A stretch of DNA of 64,000 nucleotides from Catalimonadaceae bacterium JC749 (GCA_021730635.1 JAJNNC010000016.1:97120-161119), one strand, 5' to 3'; shown: positions 19,018 through 27,653, numbered from the stretch's first letter. The notes: a model not told the origin generated them from the sequence alone. Program-made: numbers and translations.

Positions 19018-19569
19018 ATGAAAAAAGAAAAGTTATTTCCAATAATAATGATGGGGCTCTTTGTTTTGGGAGCGAGCTATACAATTGCTTTTAAAAACGG
19101 GGCTCCCCAAAAAGTTACTCATAAAGAAGCTGATACGGTAGTTATTGACCAAACTGACAATCAGAATGGATCTGAGCTGCTGGACGCAGAAGGTAAACCT
19201 GTGAACTTTGCCGATTTTAAAGGCAAAGTAGTATTTGTAAACAATTGGGCCAGCTGGTGTCCACCCTGTGTGGCTGAAATGCCTACCATAGAAAATCTCA
19301 AAGAGTCTTTTGCGGGCCAAGCACTGGTTTTTGTGATGGTATCTTTTGATCAGGAGCCTGAAAAGGGACTTGAATGGATGCAGAGAAGAGATATTGACCT
19401 GCCGGTTTACTTTCCGGGAAGGAATTTTCCACAGGAATTTATGACCAATGCCATTCCTGCTACTTTTATCCTGGATCAACAGGGTAAACTGATACACCGT
19501 CAGCTAGGGATGGCTGATTATAGCCATGCCAGCTTCCAACAGCAAATGCAAAAATGGATTGATCAATAA
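19018..19569 (+). CDS. TlpA-family thioredoxin-like protein, membrane-anchored
   Basis: A 183-residue protein with one N-terminal membrane anchor and a periplasmic thioredoxin fold. The active site is W80-C81-P-P-C84 in NNWASWCPPCVAEMP, and the cis-proline loop is AIPATFILDQQG. Such proteins reduce or exchange disulfides outside the cytoplasm. Its place directly after the adaptor gene, followed by a DsrE-like gene and a second TlpA, suggests thiol redox chemistry tied to the pump, for example protection from a thiol-reactive compound or metal. That link is inferred from gene order only. Confidence 0.9.
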   Translation: MKKEKLFPIIMMGLFVLGASYTIAFKNGAPQKVTHKEADTVVIDQTDNQNGSELLDAEGKPVNFADFKGKVVFVNNWASWCPPCVAEMPTIENLKESFAGQALVFVMVSFDQEPEKGLEWMQRRDIDLPVYFPGRNFPQEFMTNAIPATFILDQQGKLIHRQLGMADYSHASFQQQMQKWIDQ

Positions 19570-19588
19570 TTTTTGAAATTAACAAGGT

Positions 19589-20029
19589 ATGATAAAAAAT
19601 CTAATGCTCACCCTTTTATTAATATGTGTAGTAATGAGAACTCAGGCACAAGAATTCTCTAACGATAAGGTAGTTGATACCAGGAAACATCAGGTAGTCA
19701 TGCAAGTCACCCAGGGAGACTCTCTGTATCAGCTTACTGTCATTGGACAGCTCAGGAATATCAAGAAAGCGCTGCCTCATGCTGAAATAGAAGTGGTTTG
19801 TCATAGCCAGGGGCTCCCTATGCTGGTAGCTAGCCAGACCAAGGTAGCCGGCCCTATTGAAGAGCTTAGCGCACAAGGTGTGACATTTGTAGCCTGTGAA
19901 AATACCATGCAACGGCAAAAAATAAAAAGAGTGGATCTGGTACCCCAGGCTTCTACAGTACCTTCCGGTATGGTGGAAATCATTCTCAAACAGGAAGCTG
20001 GCTGGGCCTATGTGAAAGGAGGTATATAA
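19589..20029 (+). CDS. Exported DsrE-like protein
   Basis: A 146-residue protein with a signal peptide (ending near RTQAQ) and a DsrE/DsrF-like fold: the strand-turn VMQVTQGDSLYQLTVIGQLRN, then EIEVVCHSQGLPML (Cys71) and GVTFVACENTM (Cys103). The family handles sulfur bound to a conserved cysteine, and the VACENT cysteine is the usual position. Export is seen in Bacteroidota members. It starts 19 bases after the first TlpA and precedes the second, so a periplasmic sulfur or thiol relay is a reasonable but unproven reading. Confidence 0.82.
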   Translation: MIKNLMLTLLLICVVMRTQAQEFSNDKVVDTRKHQVVMQVTQGDSLYQLTVIGQLRNIKKALPHAEIEVVCHSQGLPMLVASQTKVAGPIEELSAQGVTFVACENTMQRQKIKRVDLVPQASTVPSGMVEIILKQEAGWAYVKGGI

Positions 20030-20040
20030 AGCATGGAAGC

Positions 20041-20097
20041 AGATAGCAGGATGTCACAGCCTGGATCATAACAGTCAGGCTGGGATACTTGCTATTT
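20041..20097 (+). other. Nested stem-loop between the DsrE-like and second TlpA genes
   Basis: An outer pair AGATAGCA (20041-20048) and TGCTATTT (20090-20097, one mismatch) encloses an inner perfect pair CAGCCTG (20057-20063) and CAGGCTG (20075-20081). No T-run follows, so it is more likely an mRNA processing or stability element, or an attenuating structure, than a complete terminator. Confidence 0.4.
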
Positions 20098-20140
20098 AAA
20101 TGATAATCAATTGTTAAACAGAACTGTAAAAATATCATTA

Positions 20141-20740
20141 ATGATGAAAAAGAAACTGAGAAAGTCATTGATAGAATATGGTGTTTTTGGCGCACTCATA
20201 CTAACCCTGTTTTTAACAGGACTCCATACCGAAGTATTTGCTTTCATCCAACGGGGCATGCTCATGACCGGGATCATGAATCCGGACGTGGAAGCAACTG
20301 CAGAGCCTGCCAGTGAGGCTACCGAAAATCCAAAGGCTGATTTCAACATGAACCTGATTAACGCAAAAGGAGAAAAGGTAACTATGGAGCATTTCAGGGG
20401 GAAAGTGATCTTTATGAACATATGGGCTACCTGGTGTCCTCCCTGTATTGCTGAAATGCCTGGCATCAATAGCCTCTACCGAGATATAAAAGATGAAGAT
20501 GTGGTGTTTTTGATGCTTTCAGTAGATGATGATTTTGAGAAGGCAAAGCTATTTAAGGAAAAGAAAGGATTTGACTTTGAAGTCTACCAACTCGATGGAA
20601 GTATGCCGCAGATGTACTCTACGCAGAGTATCCCTACCACTTTTGTCATAGACGCTCGCGGTGGGTTGGCACTCACGCATAGGGGCATGGCCGACTATCA
20701 TACGCAGGAGTTTAAAGATTTTCTGCAAACATTAAAATAG
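20141..20740 (+). CDS. Second TlpA-family thioredoxin-like protein
   Basis: A 199-residue membrane-anchored thioredoxin-like protein. The ATG at 20141 is chosen because a TTG at 20111 would add ten residues in front of the basic MMKKKLRK start. The membrane segment is VFGALILTLFLTG. After an Ala/Glu/Pro-rich linker comes the thioredoxin domain with W98-C99-P-P-C102 (NIWATWCPPCIAEMPG) and the cis-proline loop QSIPTTFVIDARGG. It differs clearly from the first TlpA of the operon and is separated from the DsrE-like gene by a stem-loop. It is likely the last gene of the efflux unit. Confidence 0.88.
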   Translation: MMKKKLRKSLIEYGVFGALILTLFLTGLHTEVFAFIQRGMLMTGIMNPDVEATAEPASEATENPKADFNMNLINAKGEKVTMEHFRGKVIFMNIWATWCPPCIAEMPGINSLYRDIKDEDVVFLMLSVDDDFEKAKLFKEKKGFDFEVYQLDGSMPQMYSTQSIPTTFVIDARGGLALTHRGMADYHTQEFKDFLQTLK

Positions 20741-20780
20741 CGGCATATTTTCCAAATAATGCAATGCCTGTCCTTTATTA

Positions 20781-20796
20781 TTTCCTGCGCAGGAAA
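20781..20796. promoter_or_regulatory. 16-base perfect palindrome after the efflux operon
   Basis: TTTCCTGCGCAGGAAA is perfectly self-complementary, 41 bases after the second TlpA gene and 102 bases before the next gene. It shares the CCTGC/GCAGG half-site with the palindrome at 13246 but has two extra central bases. It could be an operator for the downstream gene or a small terminator hairpin, but no T-run follows. Confidence 0.4.
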
Positions 20797-20897
20797 GGTT
20801 AGCACTATCTTCCTCAGATTCAGCTAGAAAAAGAAATGAAGAGAGTGGTCTTGGTAAGCTATCCGAATTACAAGAAAAAACTTGTTGTTTGAGGAAG

Positions 20898-21962
20898 ATG
20901 GCCTTACATTTCAGTATGAAAAACAAACTACAGCAACCACTGTCTCGTCGCCAGTTTATGGGAACCACAGCCTCTCTTTTGGCAGGCGTGTCCATAGCTC
21001 CCTCACTACTAGGAGCCCCTGGTATATTGAAATACTACAACAAACCTGGCTCACTCGTTAACGGCGTACAGATCGGGGTCATTACCTACTCTTTCAGAAG
21101 TATGCCCGATCAAAGTGCAGAGGCCACTTTACAGTATGTGTTGGATGCCGGCATCAGTGCCATAGAATTAATGGGCGATCCGGCAGAGACCTTTGCCGGA
21201 AAACCCGAGAATCCGGTCGATCGCCAGGTATTCTTTCAGTTAATGCGCGCCAAAAGGGAAGGAGAGGAGCTGACGGAAGACCAACAAAAGCAGATGGAGG
21301 AAATGGAAGCTCAGATGCAAGCATACAATAAGGAAGTAGCCGCCTGGAGAGCCAAAGCTTCTATGGATCCGTTTGTCCGGTTCAAGAAAATGTATCAGGA
21401 CGCTGGTGTCAGCATCTACGCTTTCAAGCCCAATGCTTTTGGCAAAGATAATTCGGATGCTGAAATAGATTACGGTATGCGGGCAGCCAAGGCCTTAGGC
21501 GCCAGCCATGTTACCCTTGAACATCCCAGTGACGATGCCCACACCCTGCGGCTGGGTAAGATAGCTAAAAAACACAAGGTGTATGTGGGGTATCATGGGC
21601 ACGAACAGCAAACCCCTACCTTTTGGGATACAGCGCTGGAGCAGTCTTCATACAATGCGATGAACCTGGATCTTGGGCATTATATAGCAGCTGGCAATCC
21701 TGACCCGCTGGCATTGATCAAAGCCAAGCACTCACATATCGTAAGCATGCATGTGAAGGACCGGCAAAACCCAGCCAATGGAAAAGCCAATCTTCCCTGG
21801 GGTAAAGGAGATACGCCCATCATACCTGCGCTTCAGCTCATGAGAGATCAAAAATACAAGTTTCCGGCTTCCATAGAACTGGAATATGAAGTTCCTCCAG
21901 GTTCAGATGCTGTGAAAGAAGTGGCCAAATGTCTGGAATACTGTAAACAGGCTTTGGTCTGA
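20898..21962 (+). CDS. Tat-exported sugar phosphate isomerase/epimerase-like protein
   Basis: A 354-residue xylose-isomerase-like TIM-barrel protein with a twin-arginine signal (LSRRQFMGTTASLLAG, R17-R18). Barrel marks include LDAGISAIELMGDPAE, SHVTLEHPSDDAH, VGYHGHEQQ, NAMNLDLGHYIAAG and MHVKDRQ, with the His, Glu and Asp metal-site positions in place. A Glu/Gln-rich helical insertion lies near residues 115-150. Export means it is not a classical sugar-phosphate enzyme. Members found with Gfo/Idh/MocA oxidoreductases act on oxidised sugars in some systems. Starts at 20898 or at 20916 (MKNK) both keep the signal. Confidence 0.87.
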   Translation: MALHFSMKNKLQQPLSRRQFMGTTASLLAGVSIAPSLLGAPGILKYYNKPGSLVNGVQIGVITYSFRSMPDQSAEATLQYVLDAGISAIELMGDPAETFAGKPENPVDRQVFFQLMRAKREGEELTEDQQKQMEEMEAQMQAYNKEVAAWRAKASMDPFVRFKKMYQDAGVSIYAFKPNAFGKDNSDAEIDYGMRAAKALGASHVTLEHPSDDAHTLRLGKIAKKHKVYVGYHGHEQQTPTFWDTALEQSSYNAMNLDLGHYIAAGNPDPLALIKAKHSHIVSMHVKDRQNPANGKANLPWGKGDTPIIPALQLMRDQKYKFPASIELEYEVPPGSDAVKEVAKCLEYCKQALV

Positions 21963-22044
21963 TCCATAGTGCTTCGAAAGATTTCGACTGCCCAGACCCC
22001 GCTGTAAATCCATTGTATTACTTCACAGGATTATCATATGAAAA

Positions 22045-23544
22045 TCAATTTCTGATAGGCAGGTTGATGGTAAAAGCCGTTCCTTTTCCTTCCTGGCTGT
22101 CTACTTTTAGTGTCCCCTGGTGTTTCTCCACAAATTCTTTGATCAGGATCAGCCCTAAACCAGTACCTTTTTCTTGGGCTGTTCCTAAGGTTGTCTGCCT
22201 AAATCCTAGTTGGAAAAGCTGTTGCTGCATCAAAGCACTCATGCCTATGCCATTATCTTTGACGCTTACCTGCAAGTGGTTACTCATACGTTGGCCACTA
22301 AGGAGTACTTTACCGCCGGGAGGTGTGAATTTGATCGCATTGGATAGCAGGTTTCTGAAGATAGAGTGTAGCATGTTTTCATCGGCCTTCAGCACGAAAT
22401 CATCCGGTAAACTGTTGTGTAAGCTGATACCTTTCATGTCTGCATTTTCATGGAGTAAAGTGATGGCATCGCTGGCTATAAGGTGAAGGTTAATTTCTTT
22501 AGGCTGAAATTTCATAGATCCTTTCTGCATACGTGCCCACTCTAATAAATTGCTCAATAATCTCTTCAAATGCTGTGTTGACGTAAAAACACTATCAGCA
22601 AGGGTTTTAATTTCTTGTTCACTCAGGTTCACAATTTGATTGGAAAGAATATTCGCTGCCCCCATAATACTATTCAGTGGACTCATCAGGTCGTGTCCGA
22701 TAATAGAGAAAAACCGGTCTTTGCCGTCATTCAACTTCTCTAGCTGCTCAGAATACGCTTTGGTAGCTTCTTCGCTTTGTTTACGCTCGGTAATATCCTG
22801 GAGGATGACCAGCATACAGGATTCCCCTTCTAATTCTATGACTTCAAGATTGGTAATGGCATTCCACTGTGTGCCATCTTTTTTTTGAAAGCTAGCTTCG
22901 AATTGTAAATTAGATTGTTGCTTGAGTTTTTCTACTAAGGCAGCCCGATCCTGCGGATTAGCCCATATGTTTAGTTCTAAGGTAGTTGCATTGGCTACCT
23001 CTTCGTGGGTAAAACCAAACACTTCTAAGGCTTTCTCATTGGCCTCCAGAATTTTACCATCAGCCAGACGGGTAATGGCTGAAGGCAGGGGGTTCAGGCG
23101 GAAGATAGTAGCAAAACGATTTTCTGCTGTAAGCCGGGTCTGTTCTGACTGCTTACGCTCCGTGATATCCAGGGTAATTCCTCTCACCTGGGTGACTTTC
23201 CCATCGCTATCTTTTTCGGCTTTAACAATGTTAGAAAAGAATTTTTCTTGCTCCCCTACAAGCACACGATATTCTACCTGATAGGCTTCTGCCTGTTGAA
23301 TACAGCGTTGGAACTTCTGCTGAATCTTACCCACATCTTCCGGATGTATCATAGCCAGAAACTGTTCCATAGTAAGCGAGGCTTCTCTGTCTATCTGCCA
23401 AAGTTCATACAGAGGTTCCGACAGTACCAGCTTCTCTGAAACCACACTATAGACCCAGCTACCCATCTTGGCTAGGTGCTGAGATTCATTGAGCCATTTT
23501 TCGCTTTGTTGTTGAATTTTATCTGCTCCTCTCGGTTTTTGCAT
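22045..23544 (-). CDS. PAS-domain sensor histidine kinase
   Basis: A 499-residue soluble kinase with no membrane segment. Two PAS domains (about residues 15-135 and 140-260, each closing with DITERKQSE) precede the dimerisation helix with the phospho-accepting His in SIIGHDLMSPLNSI, then the ATP-binding domain with NLLSNAIKFTPPGG (N box), DNGIGM (G1) and GTGLGLILIKEFVEKH (G2). It senses an intracellular signal, possibly via a bound cofactor. No response regulator is adjacent. A 38-base palindrome sits directly upstream, and another kinase gene ends 79 bases before its start in the same direction. Confidence 0.92.
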   Translation of the reverse strand: MQKPRGADKIQQQSEKWLNESQHLAKMGSWVYSVVSEKLVLSEPLYELWQIDREASLTMEQFLAMIHPEDVGKIQQKFQRCIQQAEAYQVEYRVLVGEQEKFFSNIVKAEKDSDGKVTQVRGITLDITERKQSEQTRLTAENRFATIFRLNPLPSAITRLADGKILEANEKALEVFGFTHEEVANATTLELNIWANPQDRAALVEKLKQQSNLQFEASFQKKDGTQWNAITNLEVIELEGESCMLVILQDITERKQSEEATKAYSEQLEKLNDGKDRFFSIIGHDLMSPLNSIMGAANILSNQIVNLSEQEIKTLADSVFTSTQHLKRLLSNLLEWARMQKGSMKFQPKEINLHLIASDAITLLHENADMKGISLHNSLPDDFVLKADENMLHSIFRNLLSNAIKFTPPGGKVLLSGQRMSNHLQVSVKDNGIGMSALMQQQLFQLGFRQTTLGTAQEKGTGLGLILIKEFVEKHQGTLKVDSQEGKGTAFTINLPIRN

Positions 23545-23557
23545 ATACCTGCTCCAG

Positions 23558-23595
23558 TTTTACAAATTAATTGTATCTACAATTAATTTGTAAAA
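23558..23595. promoter_or_regulatory. 38-base perfect palindrome between two histidine-kinase genes
   Basis: Eighteen-base arms (left arm TTTTACAAATTAATTGTA at 23558-23575, exact reverse complement at 23578-23595) flank the two bases TC. It begins 14 bases upstream of the 499-residue kinase start and lies after the end of the larger kinase. It is very A+T-rich and has no proper T-run beyond its own arms, so either a protein binding site overlapping the kinase promoter or a transcript-end hairpin is possible. Confidence 0.55.
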
Positions 23596-23623
23596 AAAGT
23601 TTACAATATCACTTCTTCACCTG

Positions 23624-26323
23624 TCAGTGAATCCTATGGGTTTCATCATATAGATATAATTTTATGGTTGTTCCCTGATTCACCGTACTTTCTATCGAGA
23701 TCGAACCACCCATTGACTCAATTTGGCGTTTTGTCATATACAAGCCCATCCCCTGGCCATCACTTAATGATGGATGAAAGCGCGAACCTGGCTTGAACAA
23801 TTTGGTTTCACATTGTTTGAGGTCTAATCCCAATCCATAATCTTGAATGTAAATAGCAATTTTACCGCTCTCTTCCTTTGCTGATATCTCTATTGTCTTA
23901 GAAGACGGAGTGGTTCCGTATTTAATGGCATTGGAAATCAGATGCTGAAAAATGCTCTCCAATACTGAGGGAATGGAGTGATGGGTCAGGCCTTCCTTGA
24001 TATGGGTACGTATTTCAATATGATTTTCCTTTATGAGGTGGTCGTTTAGTTTAATCACCCGCTGAATAGCTTCAGACAGGTTGCAGTCTGTTTTCTGATG
24101 GAGATGAGATGAATTTTCCAGATTGAGAAGTTCATTGATGTTTCTTATGGTCTTGTCTAATTTTTCTATGGTGACCTGGATCAATTGCAGGTAGTCTTTA
24201 TTTTCAGGCTCCTGTTCTATCAGTTGCATGAGTCCCATCAGGGTAGAGACTGATGATCTGATATTATGGGAGGTAATGTAGGAATAATCTTTTAAACGGT
24301 TGTTCTGTTCTGTTGTGGTAAACAACAATTGCTTCAATGATTCTTCAGCCCGGACACGATCTGAAATATCCATCCCTACACCCATCAGGCAGGTCTCTCC
24401 CTTATAGACGCCTGCAATTCCGGTAAAATAGTAAGGTATTTTTTGTTTGTTTTTTAGCAGAAAATTGGCTTCTACATAGTCTTCTCCAGCCGTAAATACA
24501 TTGGCAATCTTCATTGTAAGTAATTCCTTCTCGTCCTCATCAAAAAGATCAATGGGGTGAATTTTACTTATTTCTTCTCCTGAATATCCAGTCACCGTTT
24601 CGAGGTTTTTGTTCCACCGTAAAAATTGCCCCTTCGTATTATAGAGGTAAAAAACGCCAGGCAGGCTGTTGATGATGTTGTCGGATAGTGTTTTTTCCAG
24701 CAAAATGTCTCTTTCCGCTTTTCTCTTTTCCGTAATGTCCTGTATGAATCCTTCGAGGGCCAATAAATTCCCTTTGTTGTCTTCAATGCCTATTCCTTTC
24801 TCCCAGACCCACTTTTCCGTTTTATCTTTCGCTATGATTCTATAGGTTAGCTGATACTGCTGTTTTCTTTTCAACGCCTCCTGTATGTCATTCCAGACCA
24901 TGGCCCTGTCATCCGGATGGATGAGCTCATTATAGGGTAGCGCATGGTCTCCGGTAAAATCCTTGCTGGCGAAGCCTAATACTTCCTTGCAGGCCTTACT
25001 GATGTATTCCATCGTCCAGTGGCGATCATTTTTACAACGATAAACAAAGCCGGGTAGATTATTAATGACATTGGTCAGTTTGAGCTGACTTTTGATGATG
25101 GTTTGTTCATAATGTTTTTGTTGGGAAATATCCTGTACGAGCGACATGATAGAGATCACCTCCCCCGACTCATTTTTAATGACTGAATTATACCAGACAC
25201 AGTGCACCACTTTACCGCTTTTGGTATAATTGCGGTTGTAAGAAATATTACCGTTTACCTTTCCTGCTAAGAGTTCTTCTGCTATTTTCCCTGTTGCTTT
25301 TAAGTCGCCTTTATAAATGAGATTGAAAGCCGTAATATGATTGTTGAGTATTTCACTTTCAGACCACTCAAAAATTTCCTGACACCTTTTTGACCACTTC
25401 GTTACGATTAAAGCTTTGTTATACTCTACAATGCCCAAAGGAGAGTTGTTGAGATGGCTCGTCAGGCGTTGATGGGCTACTCGCAAGGCTTGTTCATTTT
25501 TTTTCTTTTCGGTAATGTTATACCCTACACTCAATAATTCTACTGTTTCTTTGTCTTCCTTTGTAAAGGCGGAGATCACATACTCATAGGTCAGAGAGCC
25601 CTGCTCAGGAAGTGAATTTCGTAGGATGACAGCATGTGGAATATTTTGACGGGCAATACATTGTTTTACTGTTTCTCTATATTTTTGATGATCTTGCGGT
25701 AAAATTTGTTCAAGGCTGGACTTTCCTATTAGTTCCTCTCTTCTCACGCCAAGTTGCTGGCAAAAATAATCATTGGCAAAAGTGTAATTGCCGTGCAGGT
25801 CTGTTTTGATGATGAATACAGATTGTTTGTTTAAGATAGAAAGCATTATTTCATGGTCCTGCCTCCCGCTTGTTGCATCGCCTGTTTCTTTGGTCACCTC
25901 ATGCTGTGCTCCCAACAGGCGTATGGCTTTACCTTCATGGTCACGAATGACGATGCACCGGCAGCGAATCCATACTGTACTGCCATTTTTATGTTGGTAG
26001 CGTATGATCTGATCATAAGGATGAGCAGGATTCTCGTCGTGTTTTTGTGCATTTTCAGTAGCCAGCTTTAAGTCTTCCGGATTTACGAAATTCATCCAGG
26101 CTGAAGCGTCACGGGGCATGGCATCGGAATCATACCCTAATGTTTTCCAGCATTTGGGGTCCATCCATTGGTGTTGAGGGTGCATCAGATCCCAGTACCA
26201 TAGTCCATCCAAAGCATTTTCCTGAATAAAATCGAAAATAGATTCGTCAGATTTGATCAGATGATACAGTTCTTTTTTCAGGTAATGCTGTTTTTTCCGG
26301 TATTTTTGCTCTATGGTACTCAT
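23624..26323 (-). CDS. Multi-PAS sensor histidine kinase
   Basis: An 899-residue soluble kinase with about five PAS domains in a row. The first has YWDLMHPQHQWMDPKCW; later ones close with GAQHEVTKE, YNITEKKKNE, QDISQQKHYE, QDITEKRKAE and MDISDRVRAE. The kinase core has an HN variant of the H box (SYITSHNIRSSVSTLMGL), then HLISNAIKYGT (N box), DYGLGLD (G1) and GQGMGLYMTKRQIESMGG (G2). The number of PAS repeats points to integration of several cytoplasmic cues or to cofactor binding. No receiver gene is nearby, so it is an orphan. It precedes a second kinase gene. Confidence 0.92.
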   Translation of the reverse strand: MSTIEQKYRKKQHYLKKELYHLIKSDESIFDFIQENALDGLWYWDLMHPQHQWMDPKCWKTLGYDSDAMPRDASAWMNFVNPEDLKLATENAQKHDENPAHPYDQIIRYQHKNGSTVWIRCRCIVIRDHEGKAIRLLGAQHEVTKETGDATSGRQDHEIMLSILNKQSVFIIKTDLHGNYTFANDYFCQQLGVRREELIGKSSLEQILPQDHQKYRETVKQCIARQNIPHAVILRNSLPEQGSLTYEYVISAFTKEDKETVELLSVGYNITEKKKNEQALRVAHQRLTSHLNNSPLGIVEYNKALIVTKWSKRCQEIFEWSESEILNNHITAFNLIYKGDLKATGKIAEELLAGKVNGNISYNRNYTKSGKVVHCVWYNSVIKNESGEVISIMSLVQDISQQKHYEQTIIKSQLKLTNVINNLPGFVYRCKNDRHWTMEYISKACKEVLGFASKDFTGDHALPYNELIHPDDRAMVWNDIQEALKRKQQYQLTYRIIAKDKTEKWVWEKGIGIEDNKGNLLALEGFIQDITEKRKAERDILLEKTLSDNIINSLPGVFYLYNTKGQFLRWNKNLETVTGYSGEEISKIHPIDLFDEDEKELLTMKIANVFTAGEDYVEANFLLKNKQKIPYYFTGIAGVYKGETCLMGVGMDISDRVRAEESLKQLLFTTTEQNNRLKDYSYITSHNIRSSVSTLMGLMQLIEQEPENKDYLQLIQVTIEKLDKTIRNINELLNLENSSHLHQKTDCNLSEAIQRVIKLNDHLIKENHIEIRTHIKEGLTHHSIPSVLESIFQHLISNAIKYGTTPSSKTIEISAKEESGKIAIYIQDYGLGLDLKQCETKLFKPGSRFHPSLSDGQGMGLYMTKRQIESMGGSISIESTVNQGTTIKLYLYDETHRIH

Positions 26324-26841
26324 GAATATTCTCCTTCATCTATAGATAAAAAGGCCTCAACGTGCTACACTCGTTGAAATATAAAACAATCTTGTATCAT
26401 ATAAGGTAATCAATGAAAAATCCATGGATTGGCTTATAGCACAAGATGCTGACAAATGGGATGATAATGACACCCTGACAGCTTCAATAATATTATGATG
26501 AAATCTTCTCATTTCCATGAAGATAACTATTTACAAGAAATAATGATTAAGTAATTTTAAATTATACAATAAAGAAAGATTTTTATAGAAAATTATTGAA
26601 GTAAACTTGGTTTTATATTCTTGAATTAAGAATCAATAAGTTTTATTTCTATAGATATGTTACCGAAATACAAGAAAATGTGTAAATGTTTGTTAATGAG
26701 AAAGGGGGAAATGCATATTTTTATCTTCATTTTCTACCAGCGATGAGGTAATGTGTTCTTTGTGCATCCTGTTTGGTTTGCGCCATCTTAGTCTCTTCTT
26801 CAGCAATGTTTTGCCGCTCTGTTTTTAGGGTAGATCAAAAG
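26324..26841. other. A+T-rich intergenic region upstream of the multi-PAS kinase
   Basis: No convincing gene. It holds an inverted repeat TCAACG (26357-26362) / CGTTGA (26372-26377) 34 bases upstream of the kinase start, which could be an operator. A 31-codon minus-strand frame (ending at 26739, coiled-coil-like) is bounded by a TGA and may be a relic. The rest is A+T-rich and shows nothing I can name. Confidence 0.4.
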
Positions 26842-27120
26842 TTATACGGCATCTACTGCCTGTTGAATGGCGTCTCTGAGAGATTGTAAAAATTCATAAT
26901 TGGCTGAAGCCTTATTTGATTCAAAGAAATAGCGCCACTCCTCGAAGGCTTTGCTATGCTTCGCCCATAGCACTTCAAACCTTGGTTCGGGTGCTTTGAC
27001 CGCTAGATGAAAAAAGGATAGGCTAAAGCTAACATAGTCATAAGGGAAGTGTAGAAATCTGCATGGGTAATCGGATGTCAACAGCTTTTGTGACAAGGCG
27101 TAATATGAACCTCCATTCAC
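26842..27120 (-). CDS. Hypothetical short protein, doubtful
   Basis: A 92-residue open frame. The C-terminal half (FEEWRYFFESNKASANYEF, then a helix ending in RDAIQQAVDAV) has a protein-like composition, while the N-terminal half is rich in Phe, Tyr and Ser and looks less like a real protein. I recognise no family. It may be the tail of a decayed gene or a real small gene with a later start. No promoter or ribosome site stands out. Confidence 0.25.
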   Translation of the reverse strand: MNGGSYYALSQKLLTSDYPCRFLHFPYDYVSFSLSFFHLAVKAPEPRFEVLWAKHSKAFEEWRYFFESNKASANYEFLQSLRDAIQQAVDAV

Positions 27121-27313
27121 TGGTTGGACTCTGCTACCCTTCTATTTTCGTTAAATGTCTTACTTTACCTGTTTTCCGGTAAGAAAAATACCGTAGAACA
27201 GGTAGTTGAAACACCTGCTGTCTGGTATTTTCTATAGCCTTGAGACAGACGATCTTTGTATCGTTTTACATCTTATACTATTGAAAAACATACAAACCCA
27301 AAAAATAGAAGTC

Positions 27314-27505
27314 ATGATCACTTTAGTCAACAAAAATATCGAGAACTTATTAGTGGACGAGCTTGAAGCACAATATCATTTTAGCCCTGAGGGCTTTACA
27401 GGACAAAACAGACATGTCCGACCTCATTACTATGGCTCCATCGCTGATATGAAAAACAGAAGGTTCCGAAGAATCTTCAACCGCCATCAGCGAGCCTTAT
27501 TGTAA
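27314..27505 (+). CDS. Small hypothetical protein
   Basis: A 63-residue protein from ATG 27314 (MITLVNKNIENLLVDELEAQ). The frame is open to 27206, but the extra residues are hydrophobic and do not look like a signal peptide, so the later start is preferred. It is basic at the C-terminus (MKNRRFRRIFNRHQRALL) with HVRPHYYGS before it. No family is recognised. A good Rho-independent terminator follows 25 bases after the stop, which supports it as a real transcription unit. Confidence 0.5.
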   Translation: MITLVNKNIENLLVDELEAQYHFSPEGFTGQNRHVRPHYYGSIADMKNRRFRRIFNRHQRALL

Positions 27506-27530
27506 AAGATACTTGCCTGAATACTTTTTA

Positions 27531-27562
27531 AAGCCCGGCCCATTATGGTGTTGGGTTTTTTT
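27531..27562 (+). terminator. Rho-independent terminator after the small hypothetical gene
   Basis: Stem arms AAGCCCGGC (27531-27539) and GTTGGGTTT (27550-27558) pair over nine positions with three G-U pairs. The loop is ten bases and the transcript runs into seven Ts. Confidence 0.6.
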
Positions 27563-27622
27563 GTTTTCGAACCAACAGTTTCACATCAGTACAGCCTTGT
27601 CCATAGCAGGAGGAAAGGCTAT

Positions 27623-27653
27623 AAAAAATCAATGCGAGCCCAATAGGCCCGCA
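27623..27653 (-). terminator. Rho-independent terminator of the minus-strand sugar operon
   Basis: Read on the minus strand, TGCGGGCC and GGCTCGCA form an eight-pair stem with one G-U pair and a TATTG loop, followed by TTGATTTTTT. It lies about 40 bases after the end of the Gfo/Idh/MocA gene at 27694. Confidence 0.7.

Noticed and set aside
21974..21987. TCGAAA-GA-TTTCGA between the isomerase-like and kinase genes
   Set aside because: A two-base loop and six-base arms without a T-run. Possibly chance.
26739..26834. Short coiled-coil-like frame on the minus strand upstream of the multi-PAS kinase
   Set aside because: Only 31 codons, with a TGA immediately upstream. At most a relic.
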